Below are positions 24,995 through 33,259 of a stretch of DNA of 37,474 nt, piece by piece. Positions within the stretch are counted from its first letter, which is position 1; the number at the start of each line of letters is the position of its first letter. The notes under the pieces were generated by a model. It did not search any database. It was not told where the DNA came from and saw only the letters and a list, made by a program, of their open reading frames with translations. This stretch comes from Peptococcaceae bacterium. GTDB lineage: Bacteria; Bacillota; Peptococcia; Peptococcales; Peptococcaceae. Where the stretch lies: contig CAAETY010000099.1 in NCBI GenBank assembly GCA_900759105.1, forward strand, positions 1-37,474, read 5' to 3'. Both the position numbers and the translations under genes were made by a program.

Positions 24995-26194
24995 TTGGGA
25001 AAAGCTTTAGTAATTGGTTGTGGTGGTGTTGCTTCAGTAGCAATCCACAAAATGTGTCAGAACAGTGAAGTATTTGAAGAAGTAATGATTGCGAGTCGTA
25101 CAAAGAGTAAGTGCGATGCTCTCGTAGAAAAACTTGCCGGCGGCAAAACCAAGCTCTATACTGCAGCCTTGGACGCTGACAAAACCGAAGATATCATTGC
25201 CCTCATTAACGAATTTAAGCCGGATGTTGTTGTTAACCTTGCACTTCCTTATCAAGATTTGACCATCATGGATGCCTGCCTGGCGACCAAGACCAATTAT
25301 GTCGATACTGCTAACTATGAACCGGAAGACACTGCTAAGTTTGAATATAAATGGCAATGGGCTTACCGCGAACGTTTTGAAGAAGCAGGCATTACCGCTC
25401 TTCTCGGTAGCGGCTTTGACCCAGGGGTAACCAGCGTATTTGCTGCGTATGCCTTGAAGCATGAATTTGACGAAATTAACTATATCGATATTTTGGACTG
25501 CAACGGTGGCGACCATGGGTATCCATTTGCTACCAACTTCAACCCTGAAATCAATATCCGTGAAGTAGCAGCAAAGGGCAGCTATTGGGAAGATGGCCAT
25601 TGGGTAGAAACCGAACCAATGGAAATCAAGCGTGTATATGATTTTCCACAAGTTGGCGTGAAGGATATGTATCTTCTCCATCACGAAGAAATCGAATCCC
25701 TTGCACTCAATATCCCTGGGATTAAGCGTATTCGTTTCTTCATGACCTTTGGCGAAAGCTACCTCACCCACCTCAAGTGCTTAGAAAACGTTGGCATGAC
25801 TTCTATCGAACCAATCGACTACGAAGGCAAGCAAATTGTTCCATTGCAATTCTTGAAGGCTGTATTGCCTGACCCTGCAAGCCTCGGTCCACGCACCGTT
25901 GGTAAGACCAACATTGGCTGCATTTTCCGTGGTAAGAAGGATGGCAAGGACAAGACCTATCAACTTTACAACGTATGCGATCACCAAGAATGCTACAAAG
26001 AAGTTGGCAGCCAAGCGGTTAGCTACACCACCGGTGTACCGGCAATGATTGGTGCAATGCTCTTAATGAACGGTACCTGGAAGGGCCCTGGCGTTAAAAA
26101 CATCGAAGAATTTGATCCGGATCCATTCATGGAAGCACTCAATAAGTGGGGCTTGCCATGGATTGAAGAACACGATCCAGTATTGGTAGACTAA
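24995..26194 (+). CDS. Carboxyspermidine (carboxynorspermidine) dehydrogenase
   Basis: A 399-residue member of the saccharopine-dehydrogenase-like family. CASDH condenses putrescine (or 1,3-diaminopropane) with aspartate semialdehyde using NADPH to form carboxyspermidine (or carboxynorspermidine). The N-terminal VIGCGGVASVAIHKM motif (about 6-20) is the nucleotide site. DTANYEPEDTAKFEYKWQW and GSGFDPGVTSVFAAYA are characteristic of CASDH rather than lysine-pathway enzymes. Translation starts at TTG 24995, eight bases after AAGGAGG. It lies 47 bases after speB and one base before the decarboxylase gene. The product identity rests on family resemblance plus this pairing. Confidence 0.93.
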   Translation: MGKALVIGCGGVASVAIHKMCQNSEVFEEVMIASRTKSKCDALVEKLAGGKTKLYTAALDADKTEDIIALINEFKPDVVVNLALPYQDLTIMDACLATKTNYVDTANYEPEDTAKFEYKWQWAYRERFEEAGITALLGSGFDPGVTSVFAAYALKHEFDEINYIDILDCNGGDHGYPFATNFNPEINIREVAAKGSYWEDGHWVETEPMEIKRVYDFPQVGVKDMYLLHHEEIESLALNIPGIKRIRFFMTFGESYLTHLKCLENVGMTSIEPIDYEGKQIVPLQFLKAVLPDPASLGPRTVGKTNIGCIFRGKKDGKDKTYQLYNVCDHQECYKEVGSQAVSYTTGVPAMIGAMLLMNGTWKGPGVKNIEEFDPDPFMEALNKWGLPWIEEHDPVLVD

Positions 26195-26195
26195 G

Positions 26196-27326
26196 ATGGC
26201 ATGGCCGGTATTGCCGGAGGTACAAACTCCTTATTTTGTCATCGATGAAGAAATTCTCGACACCAACTTGCAAATTTTGCAGTATGTGATGCAAGAAAGT
26301 GGCGCGAAAATTTTATTGGCGCAAAAGGCCTTCAGTGTGTATCAGGTCTATCCGCAGATTCGCGAATATTTGTGTGGCTCTACTGCCAGTGGCTTGTATG
26401 AAGCGCGATTGGGACACGAAGAAATGGGTGGCGAAACCCATGTCTTTTGTCCGGCTTATCAAGACCATTGGTTTGATGAGCTGCTGGAGTATGCCGACCA
26501 TTTGGTGTTCAATAGTTATGCACAATGGGAACATTTTCGTGAACGTGCTTTGAACGCCGGCAAAAGCTGCGGATTGCGTATTAATCCAGCCCATTCTACA
26601 CAAGATGGCGCATTATACGACCCATGCACCCCGGGCTCTCGCTTCGGCATTTTGCGTGCGGATTTGGAAGGCAAAGACCTTAGCGGTATTGATGGGCTTC
26701 ATTTCCATACCCTGTGTGAACAAAATGTGGATGCCCTTGTAGAAACCTTGGAAGTAGTGGAACGTGATTTTGGCGATATCCTTCACAAGATGAAATGGCT
26801 CAACCTTGGTGGTGGTCATCACATCACCCGCATTGATTATGATGTAGAAACCTTGATTGAAACGGTGCGTCGCTTGCGTGAAACCTACAACCTTGAAGTG
26901 TATCTTGAACCGGGTGAAGCAGTGGTGTTGAATGCCGGTTACATGGTGACCAGTGTTGTGGATTTGCTCCACAATGAGATGGACATTGCTGTGCTGGATA
27001 CATCAGCTGCTTGTCATATGCCGGATGTGATTGAAATGCCATATCGACCACCGCTCGAAGGAAGTGGTGAAGCCGGTGAATTTGATTACACCTATCGCCT
27101 TGGCGGTCCAACCTGTCTGGCAGGTGACGTTATTGGCGACTACTCCTTCAAGGCACCGTTAAAAATTGGCGATAAGCTTATTTTTAATGATATGGCGCTG
27201 TATACCATGGTGAAAACCAACACCTTTAATGGCATGCCGCTTCCGAATATTTATTCGGGTGATGCGTTCACAACGTTTAACGCCATACGCGAATTTGGGT
27301 ATGAGGATTTCAAAAGCAGATTGTAA
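26196..27326 (+). CDS. nspC: Carboxynorspermidine/carboxyspermidine decarboxylase
   Basis: A 376-residue PLP enzyme of the alanine-racemase fold (diaminopimelate/ornithine decarboxylase relatives). It decarboxylates carboxyspermidine to spermidine or carboxynorspermidine to norspermidine. The PLP lysine is K44 in LAQKAFS. RINPAHSTQ, GSRFGI and LNLGGGHHITR supply the cofactor-binding loops, and GPTCLAGDVIGDY carries the Cys that completes the dimer active site. Length and these motifs match NspC rather than LysA. One base separates it from the dehydrogenase stop, so the two are coupled. A strong terminator closes the operon. Confidence 0.95.
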   Translation: MAWPVLPEVQTPYFVIDEEILDTNLQILQYVMQESGAKILLAQKAFSVYQVYPQIREYLCGSTASGLYEARLGHEEMGGETHVFCPAYQDHWFDELLEYADHLVFNSYAQWEHFRERALNAGKSCGLRINPAHSTQDGALYDPCTPGSRFGILRADLEGKDLSGIDGLHFHTLCEQNVDALVETLEVVERDFGDILHKMKWLNLGGGHHITRIDYDVETLIETVRRLRETYNLEVYLEPGEAVVLNAGYMVTSVVDLLHNEMDIAVLDTSAACHMPDVIEMPYRPPLEGSGEAGEFDYTYRLGGPTCLAGDVIGDYSFKAPLKIGDKLIFNDMALYTMVKTNTFNGMPLPNIYSGDAFTTFNAIREFGYEDFKSRL

Positions 27327-27332
27327 AATCAA

Positions 27333-27365
27333 AGCACCAACGTCAACCGGCGTTGGTGCTTTTTT
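27333..27365 (+). terminator. Terminator of the polyamine operon
   Basis: AGCACCAACG at 27333-27342 pairs with 27351-27360, followed by a T run. It lies six bases after the nspC stop. Confidence 0.92.
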
Positions 27366-27385
27366 GTGGGTAGCAACAACTGAGC

Positions 27386-27404
27386 GTTTACCTCAAAAGT
27401 AAAC
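27386..27404 (+). promoter_or_regulatory. Inverted repeat upstream of the uspA promoter
   Basis: GTTTAC and GTAAAC form a perfect 6-base inverted repeat with a 7-base spacer. It ends 28 bases before a TATAAT at 27432-27437, overlapping or just upstream of where a -35 should be. No good -35 hexamer is seen, so an activator site is possible. Confidence 0.35.
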
Positions 27405-27431
27405 AAGGTGGTAAATTTCATAGAAGTGCGT

Positions 27432-27437
27432 TATAAT
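27432..27437 (+). promoter_or_regulatory. -10 element of the uspA promoter
   Basis: A consensus TATAAT, 38 bases before the ATG. The matching -35 position reads TGGTAA, which is poor. Confidence 0.5.
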
Positions 27438-27475
27438 AATGGTAATAAAACGACAACTGAAGGGTGTGACAAATC

Positions 27476-27904
27476 ATGGAAGGATACAAACATATTTTGG
27501 TACCAATTGATGGCTCTGAATGCTCCGAACGCGCGTTAAACGAAGCGTTGCGTTTACAAGAAGCCTTTCAATCAAAAATAACCTTGCTTTATATCGTCAG
27601 TGATCCGGACTTTGATTGTGCAATGGGCAATCCTGCTGTAATCAATGCAAGCGTACGTAAAGAGTGCGGGGAAGCGGAAAAATATCTCGCACGTCGCGTT
27701 GAAAGCTTGCCGGAAGGTGTTGAAACCAAGGTGGTAGTTGGTTGTATTGCCAAAAGCATCTTGTCAGAAGCGGAAAGCATGGGTGTTGACCTCATTGTCA
27801 TGGGCTCACAAGGCTTAGGATCCGCATTGCGTCGCTTCTTTGTAGGGAGTGTGGCAAAGAATGTTCTTGCCAATGCCGAAGTTCCGGTATTGATTGCACA
27901 TTAA
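27476..27904 (+). CDS. Universal stress protein (UspA family)
   Basis: A 142-residue single Usp domain, cytoplasmic. It starts with HILVPIDGSECSERAL and ends with the ATP-binding type signature GSQGLGSALRRFFVGS, which matches G-x2-G-x9-G-S, then VLANAEVPVLI. It is therefore the nucleotide-binding subclass. These proteins are induced in stress or slow growth; the exact role is unknown. It stands alone between two terminators, with an inverted repeat near its promoter. Confidence 0.94.
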   Translation: MEGYKHILVPIDGSECSERALNEALRLQEAFQSKITLLYIVSDPDFDCAMGNPAVINASVRKECGEAEKYLARRVESLPEGVETKVVVGCIAKSILSEAESMGVDLIVMGSQGLGSALRRFFVGSVAKNVLANAEVPVLIAH

Positions 27905-27922
27905 TGATTTAACAAGTGATAT

Positions 27923-27957
27923 ACAGTCGTCGTCAGAGAACGACGGCTGTTTTTTTA
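27923..27957 (+). terminator. Terminator after the universal stress gene
   Basis: ACAGTCGTCGT pairs with ACGACGGCTGT (one wobble) across a six-base loop, then a T run. Confidence 0.92.
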
Positions 27958-28127
27958 TATAAAATGATGCATATAAATCGAAGAAACATAGAAAATGGTG
28001 AATAAAAATACAATTTATTGTGGAAATGTGAAAAAATATGTATTAGAATAGGACGTGCAAAAATTCATTCCATTTTTGTTCCGTAGGAATAGTAGGAAAT
28101 GCAGTTTGGAAGGATGGTGAAGGCGGG

Positions 28128-29567
28128 ATGAATATTGCACTGATTATTGTGGCTGTTTATATGTTTTTGCTGTTGTTTGTTGCGTGGGCATCGGCAATGT
28201 TTCGCCGTAACAGTTCAGCGGAGGCGTTTTTGTTGGCGAATAAACAGCTTTCCTGGCCATTGGTTGGGGTTATGATTGCAGGCATTGCTGTAGGTGGCTC
28301 GTCTACAGTTGGTATTGCGCAGAATGCGTATACCACGGGGATGAGTGCCGGATGGTATGATGTGGCATGGGCTGCCGGGGCAATTATTGTTGGCTTCGGG
28401 CTGGCTACGCATATTCGCGGTTGTGGTTTTGATACCATCAACAAAATGCTGGAGGCAGTTTTTGGCAGCAAATTTTCATTGGTAAGTACCGGCATTCAAG
28501 TAATTATTAATACGGTTATTATTGCGTTGCAAATTATCGCAGGTGGTGCGATTTTAACGGCATTGATGCCGGACGTATTTACCATGAAGCTGGGGATTGT
28601 TATTTCGGCGGTAATGTTTGGGCTGATTTCATTCGTTGGTGGATTAACGGCAGCCAGTGTGAGTAATGTTGTTAATATAGCGGTGATTTATGTCGGTTTA
28701 ATAATCGGCTTGGTTGCAACGGTTTCTCATTTTGGCGGCTTTGAAACCATCAATGCTGCGCTACCTGCGGGGCTGAGCGGCGATGGTAGTCATTGGTACA
28801 GTCTTGTGAGCGGGATGGGACCGGCTGCGATTTTGGCATGGTTTGTAACGATGATTGTTGATGCAGTGCCAAATGGCGGTGTTATTCAAAATATCATTGC
28901 GGCACGTTCTCCGCTTGATGCCAAGAAGGGTGCGATTTTTGCAGGTTTACTGATGATTCCGGCGGGCTTTATGAGCGCGGTGTTTGGAATTGTAGCTGCA
29001 GCGTATTTCCCGGGGCTGGAATCGTCGGCGCTGGCATTGCCATCAGTGGTAATGGAGCTTCCAAGCTGGGTTGCCGGGATCTTATTGGCAGGGCTTTGGG
29101 CAGCGGATGTATCGACTGCAACAGGGCTCATGATGGGTGTTAGCACGATGGTTAGCGAAGATATTATCTTCAAATACTTTTACACCGGTGTCAGTCGTCA
29201 AAAGCGTTTGACCATTTCTCGTGGGGTTTGTTTGTCGGTGATTGTCGTTGCTTATTTGGCGGCAACGCAGGTTTCAAATATCCTGAGTGCACTGATGAGT
29301 GCCTTGACATTGTTTGCACCCTATGCGGTGCTCATAACGGCGATGTTTTTGTTTCCGAAGACGGTAAAACGTTCTTCCGGATGGTTAACGTTTGTTTTGG
29401 GAATGGTAACTTTTTTAGTGGTACAATTCTTGATACCGGAGTGGCGTCTTTTCGGCCAATCGATTTATACCGTGGCATTGATGAGTCTTCTTGGCTTTGG
29501 ACTGTCGCAATTTGACAAAACACCGGCCAAGGTAGAAAATTTACGTAATAATAGCAAAGCACAATAA
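28128..29567 (+). CDS. Sodium:solute symporter (SSS family)
   Basis: A 479-residue membrane transporter with about 13 hydrophobic segments, of the LeuT-like SSS family. The N-terminal part has FLLANKQLSWPLVGVMIAG and the GGSSTVGIAQNAYTTGMSAGWY block of the core region. Substrate cannot be read. It precedes lutB-lutC, so a monocarboxylate such as lactate is an attractive guess, but a hairpin separates the two. The gene is GTG-rich and has a GGCGGG ribosome site. A possible promoter is TTGTGG (28018-28023) with TATTAG 17 bases on. Confidence 0.9.
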   Translation: MNIALIIVAVYMFLLLFVAWASAMFRRNSSAEAFLLANKQLSWPLVGVMIAGIAVGGSSTVGIAQNAYTTGMSAGWYDVAWAAGAIIVGFGLATHIRGCGFDTINKMLEAVFGSKFSLVSTGIQVIINTVIIALQIIAGGAILTALMPDVFTMKLGIVISAVMFGLISFVGGLTAASVSNVVNIAVIYVGLIIGLVATVSHFGGFETINAALPAGLSGDGSHWYSLVSGMGPAAILAWFVTMIVDAVPNGGVIQNIIAARSPLDAKKGAIFAGLLMIPAGFMSAVFGIVAAAYFPGLESSALALPSVVMELPSWVAGILLAGLWAADVSTATGLMMGVSTMVSEDIIFKYFYTGVSRQKRLTISRGVCLSVIVVAYLAATQVSNILSALMSALTLFAPYAVLITAMFLFPKTVKRSSGWLTFVLGMVTFLVVQFLIPEWRLFGQSIYTVALMSLLGFGLSQFDKTPAKVENLRNNSKAQ

Positions 29568-29576
29568 CGATTGAAA

Positions 29577-29605
29577 AAAAGGCGAATGCTTTGTATTCGC
29601 CTTTT
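29577..29605 (+). terminator. Hairpin terminator between the symporter gene and lutB
   Basis: AAAAGGCGAAT at 29577-29587 pairs with 29595-29605 and ends in T residues. It lies only 20 bases before the lutB start, so lutB either depends on read-through or has a promoter inside the symporter gene. Confidence 0.8.
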
Positions 29606-29625
29606 CTGTATTTGGGAGTGGTAGT

Positions 29626-31083
29626 ATGAGTTTGTTATTTGACGCCAATAGTAAAATGAACGATCATGTGCAAAAATGCTTGGGCAATGATTTTGCACGA
29701 AAGGCTACTTGCGCCGCACAAGCCAATTTTAATGCACGTAGAGAAGCCCAGCATGCCATGGTGGATGAATGGGAAGCGTATCGTACACAGGCGGCAGCGA
29801 TTCGTGATGATGTGCTGAACCATTTAGACTATTATTTACAGCAATTCGTGCAAAATACGACAGCAAATGGGAATATCGTGCATTTTGCCGATACGGCAGC
29901 GGACGCACAGCGTATCATGCTAGACATTTGCCATGCTAAAAATGCCAAAAGTGTGGTAAAGTCCAAGAGCATGGTCAGTGAGGAAATTGATTGCAACAAT
30001 ACACTGCTAAAGGACGGCATTGAGGTTAATGAAACAGACCTTGGTGAGTACATGATTCAGCTGGATAATTGGAATCACCCATCCCATTTGATTATGCCCG
30101 GGATGCATATGGATATCAAAGCAACCTATGACCTTTTTGTGGACAAGGGCTATACAGGTGCAATGGAAGCCCATGAAATGACCCTCTTTGCTCGTGAAAC
30201 CTTGCGCCAAAAATTTTGGGCAGCGGATGTGGGGATTACCGGATGCAACTTTGCAATTGCAAGTACAGGATCAACCAGCATTATTACCAACGAAGGAAAC
30301 GGACGCATGGTAACAAGCTTGCCGGAAACGCAGATTGTATTGATGGGGATGGAGCGCCTGTTGCCGAGCATGCAGGCGTTTGACGCCATCATGCAAATTT
30401 TTGTCCGTAGCGCGGTGGGCACGGCGATTTCCAGTTATATGTCATTCAGCAATAAACCGCGTGGTGAAGCGGCACAGGATGGGCCGAAGGAAGTGCATAT
30501 TATCATCATTGATAATGGGCGTTCCAAAATTTTGGGAAGCCGCTACAAAAAGATGCTGCGTTGTGTGCGCTGCGGGACCTGTCAAAATATTTGTCCGGTA
30601 TTTCGTCATATTACAGGGCATGGGTATGGAACCTGTTACCAAGGGCCTATGGGAATTGTATATAGCCCGCTGTTGAACGGCTTTGATGGGTACACCAAGG
30701 ATTTGCCTTATGCTTGTACGCTTTGTGGGGCTTGTGCAGAAGTATGCCCGGTAAAGATTCCGTTGCATGAGTTGATTTTGGCGGAACGTCAAGAAATTGT
30801 TGAAGAAACCGCTTTGCAAAGTAAGACGGAGCATGCTGTCTTTGGTATGGCCGGGCAGATGTTGGGCCACCATAGCTTCTATACGGCGGCAACGGCAGTG
30901 GGCAAGCCATTGATGAAAACCATCGCACGGTTTACATTGGATGACGACCATTTAAGCGAACGCGCCAATTTACCAATTGTTCGCAATTGGACCGGAAGCC
31001 GTAATTTGCCGTTGTTGCGTAGCGGTGAATTTCGTCATTGGTTTGATGCAACCCATGAGGGAGGACAAGAAAATGACAAGTGA
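29626..31083 (+). CDS. lutB: LutB-like iron-sulfur protein (LUD domain plus ferredoxin)
   Basis: A 485-residue member of the LutB/YkgF family, part of the lactate oxidation complex LutABC in Bacillus. An N-terminal LUD domain (about 60-300) with AKSVVKSKSMVSEE is followed by a ferredoxin domain with two 4Fe-4S motifs, CVRCGTCQNICP (313-324) and CTLCGACAEVCP (364-375). A C-terminal tail of about 100 residues contains the weakly conserved LPxxR-type ending. lutA, normally adjacent, is absent here, so electrons would have to pass through a partner encoded elsewhere. The stop overlaps the lutC start by 11 bases. Confidence 0.93.
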   Translation: MSLLFDANSKMNDHVQKCLGNDFARKATCAAQANFNARREAQHAMVDEWEAYRTQAAAIRDDVLNHLDYYLQQFVQNTTANGNIVHFADTAADAQRIMLDICHAKNAKSVVKSKSMVSEEIDCNNTLLKDGIEVNETDLGEYMIQLDNWNHPSHLIMPGMHMDIKATYDLFVDKGYTGAMEAHEMTLFARETLRQKFWAADVGITGCNFAIASTGSTSIITNEGNGRMVTSLPETQIVLMGMERLLPSMQAFDAIMQIFVRSAVGTAISSYMSFSNKPRGEAAQDGPKEVHIIIIDNGRSKILGSRYKKMLRCVRCGTCQNICPVFRHITGHGYGTCYQGPMGIVYSPLLNGFDGYTKDLPYACTLCGACAEVCPVKIPLHELILAERQEIVEETALQSKTEHAVFGMAGQMLGHHSFYTAATAVGKPLMKTIARFTLDDDHLSERANLPIVRNWTGSRNLPLLRSGEFRHWFDATHEGGQENDK

Positions 31084-31762
31084 ACAATTTATTGGACGCA
31101 TATCACAAGCGCTGGGACGTCAGCAGGTGCCGCATGCTATTACGGATGGCTTTGATTACAGCAAGGGACCACAGTACAGTCGTTTGCGTGATTTGGACGA
31201 TGCCGGCTTGCGTGCACAGCTGCAATCTCAGGATAAGGTGCGTGATTTTACCTATTTTGAATGCACAACGGATACCTTGAGCGAGGTTCTGCGTGGTATT
31301 ATCGACAAGGAAGACCCAAACCGTGTGGTTGTTCCAAAGGATACAAGTGCCGATGGCATTGATTTGAAGGCATTGCTTGACAGTGTGCCACTCTATTGCT
31401 ACGACAAGGAGGCCAATCCCGAAGCGCAACGTGCTATCATTGAAAGCACGGCGTTGGGCATTACGATTCCGTTTCGTGCTGTGGCAGATACCGGCACGGT
31501 GCTGGAGCTTCCTAGCGATACCTGTGGGAAGATTGTTAGCTTATTGCCGGTGGCACACATTAGCGTGATTTTTCAAAGTCGCATAAGAGCTACATTGACA
31601 GATTTGGCAAGTGAGCTGGACGCCATGGCATCACAGGGCGCGGTACCAAGCTACTTTCTTTTCGTCAGTGGTCCCTCGTCAACAGGTGACATTGAATCTG
31701 TTATGGTTACCGGCGTGCATGGCCCAACCAGAGAATACTATGTGGTCGTAAAAGACCGCTAA
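31073..31762 (+). CDS. lutC: LutC-like protein (LUD domain)
   Basis: A 229-residue LUD-domain protein of the LutC/YkgG family. Features are ADTGTVLEL (about 138-146), the HISVIFQS segment, and the C-terminal SGPSSTGDIESVMVTGVHGP, a close version of the family's SGPSxTxDIE...GVHGP signature. It acts with LutB in oxidation of L-lactate in Bacillus. A longer frame starts at 30977, but that start lies deep in lutB without a ribosome site; ATG 31073 has GAGGGAGG just upstream. Translational coupling to lutB is likely. Confidence 0.93.
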   Translation: MTSEQFIGRISQALGRQQVPHAITDGFDYSKGPQYSRLRDLDDAGLRAQLQSQDKVRDFTYFECTTDTLSEVLRGIIDKEDPNRVVVPKDTSADGIDLKALLDSVPLYCYDKEANPEAQRAIIESTALGITIPFRAVADTGTVLELPSDTCGKIVSLLPVAHISVIFQSRIRATLTDLASELDAMASQGAVPSYFLFVSGPSSTGDIESVMVTGVHGPTREYYVVVKDR

Positions 31763-31770
31763 TACAAGAT

Positions 31771-31799
31771 AAGCCGGTCGGCAAAATGACCGGCTTTTT
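31771..31799 (+). terminator. Terminator after lutC
   Basis: AAGCCGGTC at 31771-31779 pairs with 31788-31796, followed by a T run. Confidence 0.92.
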
Positions 31800-31834
31800 G
31801 TGTGCATGTGCATAGTGATGCACCACTAATAGGC

Positions 31835-31863
31835 TTGTTTTGTGAGGCACCTTTTTGTATGAT
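31835..31863 (+). promoter_or_regulatory. Promoter of the four-repeat protein operon
   Basis: TTGTTT at 31835-31840, a 17-base spacer, and TATGAT at 31858-31863. A leader hairpin, TAACGAC (31886-31892) with GTCGTTA (31898-31904), lies between it and the ribosome site. Confidence 0.65.
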
Positions 31864-31923
31864 AGAATTAATATTTGAATCGCAATAACGACAGCCGGTC
31901 GTTAGACAGGGAGGAACTTACGG

Positions 31924-32760
31924 ATGACCGATAAAAATAATATGATGATGCCGGAAGCCGGTATGACTGAAAGCGAAATGGATGAAGCGATTATGCGCTT
32001 GGCGGATTATTTGATGGCAAGCCCCGACCAAGACATCAACACTGAAGCATTCTGCAAGGCGTGTGATGCGCTTCAATTGGATGCCTTTCTTTTTGGTGAA
32101 CCGGAATTGGAACGATTGCAAGCTCGACTGGATCAGCTGGTGAATGAAGCGAAAAAAGCAAACAACGACTGGGTGGAGATAGACGATACAGCCTTGAATC
32201 GTTTGGCAATGTATTTGGTAAGCTACTCCAACGGCGATATTACTACCGAAGTGCTTTACACCGCTTGTATGGCATGCAAGATGAATCCACATGCATTGAC
32301 TGATGCGCACCTGCAAAGTTTGCAAGAAAAGATGAATGAGTTCGATGTATTGGTAAATGGCGGTGGTGAACAGCAAGCGAGCGGAAACGATGAAGCGCTT
32401 GATCAAGTGGCGCGCTATTTGGTGGAAAACACCACCGGCGATATCACCACGGATGTGCTTTTTGGCGCTTGCAGCATGTTTGATGTCGACCCGATGACCT
32501 TAAGTGAAGGTGATATGATGCGCTTGCAAGAAAAAATCAACGCCTATGCCGGCACGGAAACCACTGTTGCGAGCAATGTTATTGATGACGATGCCATCGA
32601 ACGCTTGGCAAAAACCATCTTAAACAGTCCGGTGCAACAAATTGATGTGGAAGTGCTTTATAACGCATGCCGTGCTTGCAACATCGATCCGTACGCCATG
32701 GGCGATGCCGAAATGATGCGTCTACAAATGAAACTAAATGCCTTATCCGGTAAAGCGTGA
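31924..32760 (+). CDS. Unrecognised protein of four tandem ~54-residue repeats
   Basis: A 278-residue acidic, soluble protein that I do not recognise. It consists of four copies of one unit at about 19-72, 87-140, 155-208 and 221-274, joined by short linkers (period 66-68). Each copy has the plan: [DN]-[DE]-x-A-[LI]-x3-[LAV], then [DQ]I-x2-[ED], then an AC pair, then a [DN][AP] turn and RLQ/SLQ-x-[KR]-[LIM]. A cysteine recurs at 47, 115, 183 and 249, with extra CxxC-like spacing in copies 2 and 4. The predicted fold is all-helical. Start supported by GGGAGG. The stop overlaps the next ATG by one base. It could be a scaffold, or a metal- or nucleic-acid-binding protein; none of these is shown by the sequence. 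Confidence 0.85.
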   Translation: MTDKNNMMMPEAGMTESEMDEAIMRLADYLMASPDQDINTEAFCKACDALQLDAFLFGEPELERLQARLDQLVNEAKKANNDWVEIDDTALNRLAMYLVSYSNGDITTEVLYTACMACKMNPHALTDAHLQSLQEKMNEFDVLVNGGGEQQASGNDEALDQVARYLVENTTGDITTDVLFGACSMFDVDPMTLSEGDMMRLQEKINAYAGTETTVASNVIDDDAIERLAKTILNSPVQQIDVEVLYNACRACNIDPYAMGDAEMMRLQMKLNALSGKA

Positions 32761-33038
32761 TGGCACAGCAAAACGATATAGTCGGCACCATAAAACGTAT
32801 CGAGCAAATGGAAGCGCTTTTTGACCGCGTGCTGCTAGTCTATGAAACGCTGCCTGCCAGTGCCTTCGAAACGCCATTTTTGCAAGAGGCAGTGCAAACA
32901 TTGAGTCACTATTATTTCGATGGTGAATGGATGCACGATTTTGCGCTTGATGAAGAGGGGCGCTTGCCAAAAACGCTCAAGCGAGGTGTGTTATCGGAAG
33001 ACGGTCTTTATAATGTCTTGTGTGATTTAATGGCATAA
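32760..33038 (+). CDS. DUF4298-like small protein
   Basis: A 92-residue protein resembling the DUF4298 family. The first half is a predicted helix pair (IKRIEQMEALFDRVL). The second half has the family-like stretch HYYFDGEWMHDFALDEEG followed by LPKTLKRGVLSEDGLYN. Function of the family is unknown. A GTG three bases upstream is an alternative start; ATG 32760 overlaps the preceding stop (TGATG), so the two proteins are probably made in fixed proportion. Confidence 0.82.
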   Translation: MAQQNDIVGTIKRIEQMEALFDRVLLVYETLPASAFETPFLQEAVQTLSHYYFDGEWMHDFALDEEGRLPKTLKRGVLSEDGLYNVLCDLMA

Positions 33039-33090
33039 CCATCACATTTTTAATATTGATGATGGTGCGCAACAAAAAACAGTATATAAA

Positions 33091-33129
33091 AAAGGATGGT
33101 ACCTGCGAATGTGGGCACCATCCTTTTTT
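33091..33129 (+). terminator. Terminator of the repeat-protein operon
   Basis: AAAGGATGGT at 33091-33100 pairs with 33117-33126 and a T run follows. Confidence 0.92.
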
Positions 33130-33244
33130 GTAGGCTATGGGGTTGATGACAAGAAGCGTCATATGTGTGTTGAAGGATATGCAGTATTTGTAAATGATAG
33201 TATTTTGTGTCGCAGGCGATATACCATCGAACAATCTTGCAAAA

Positions 33245-33253
33245 TGCTATAAT
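33245..33253 (+). promoter_or_regulatory. Extended -10 promoter of the leader RNA candidate
   Basis: TGCTATAAT, a consensus extended -10. No clear -35 is present 17 bases upstream. A start near 33260 would lead directly into the structured segment. Confidence 0.6.
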
Positions 33254-33259
33254 AGGTAA

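Noticed and set aside
30977..31072. 32-codon N-terminal extension of lutC
   Set aside because: It lies in lutB without a ribosome site, and LutC homologues begin near the ATG at 31073.
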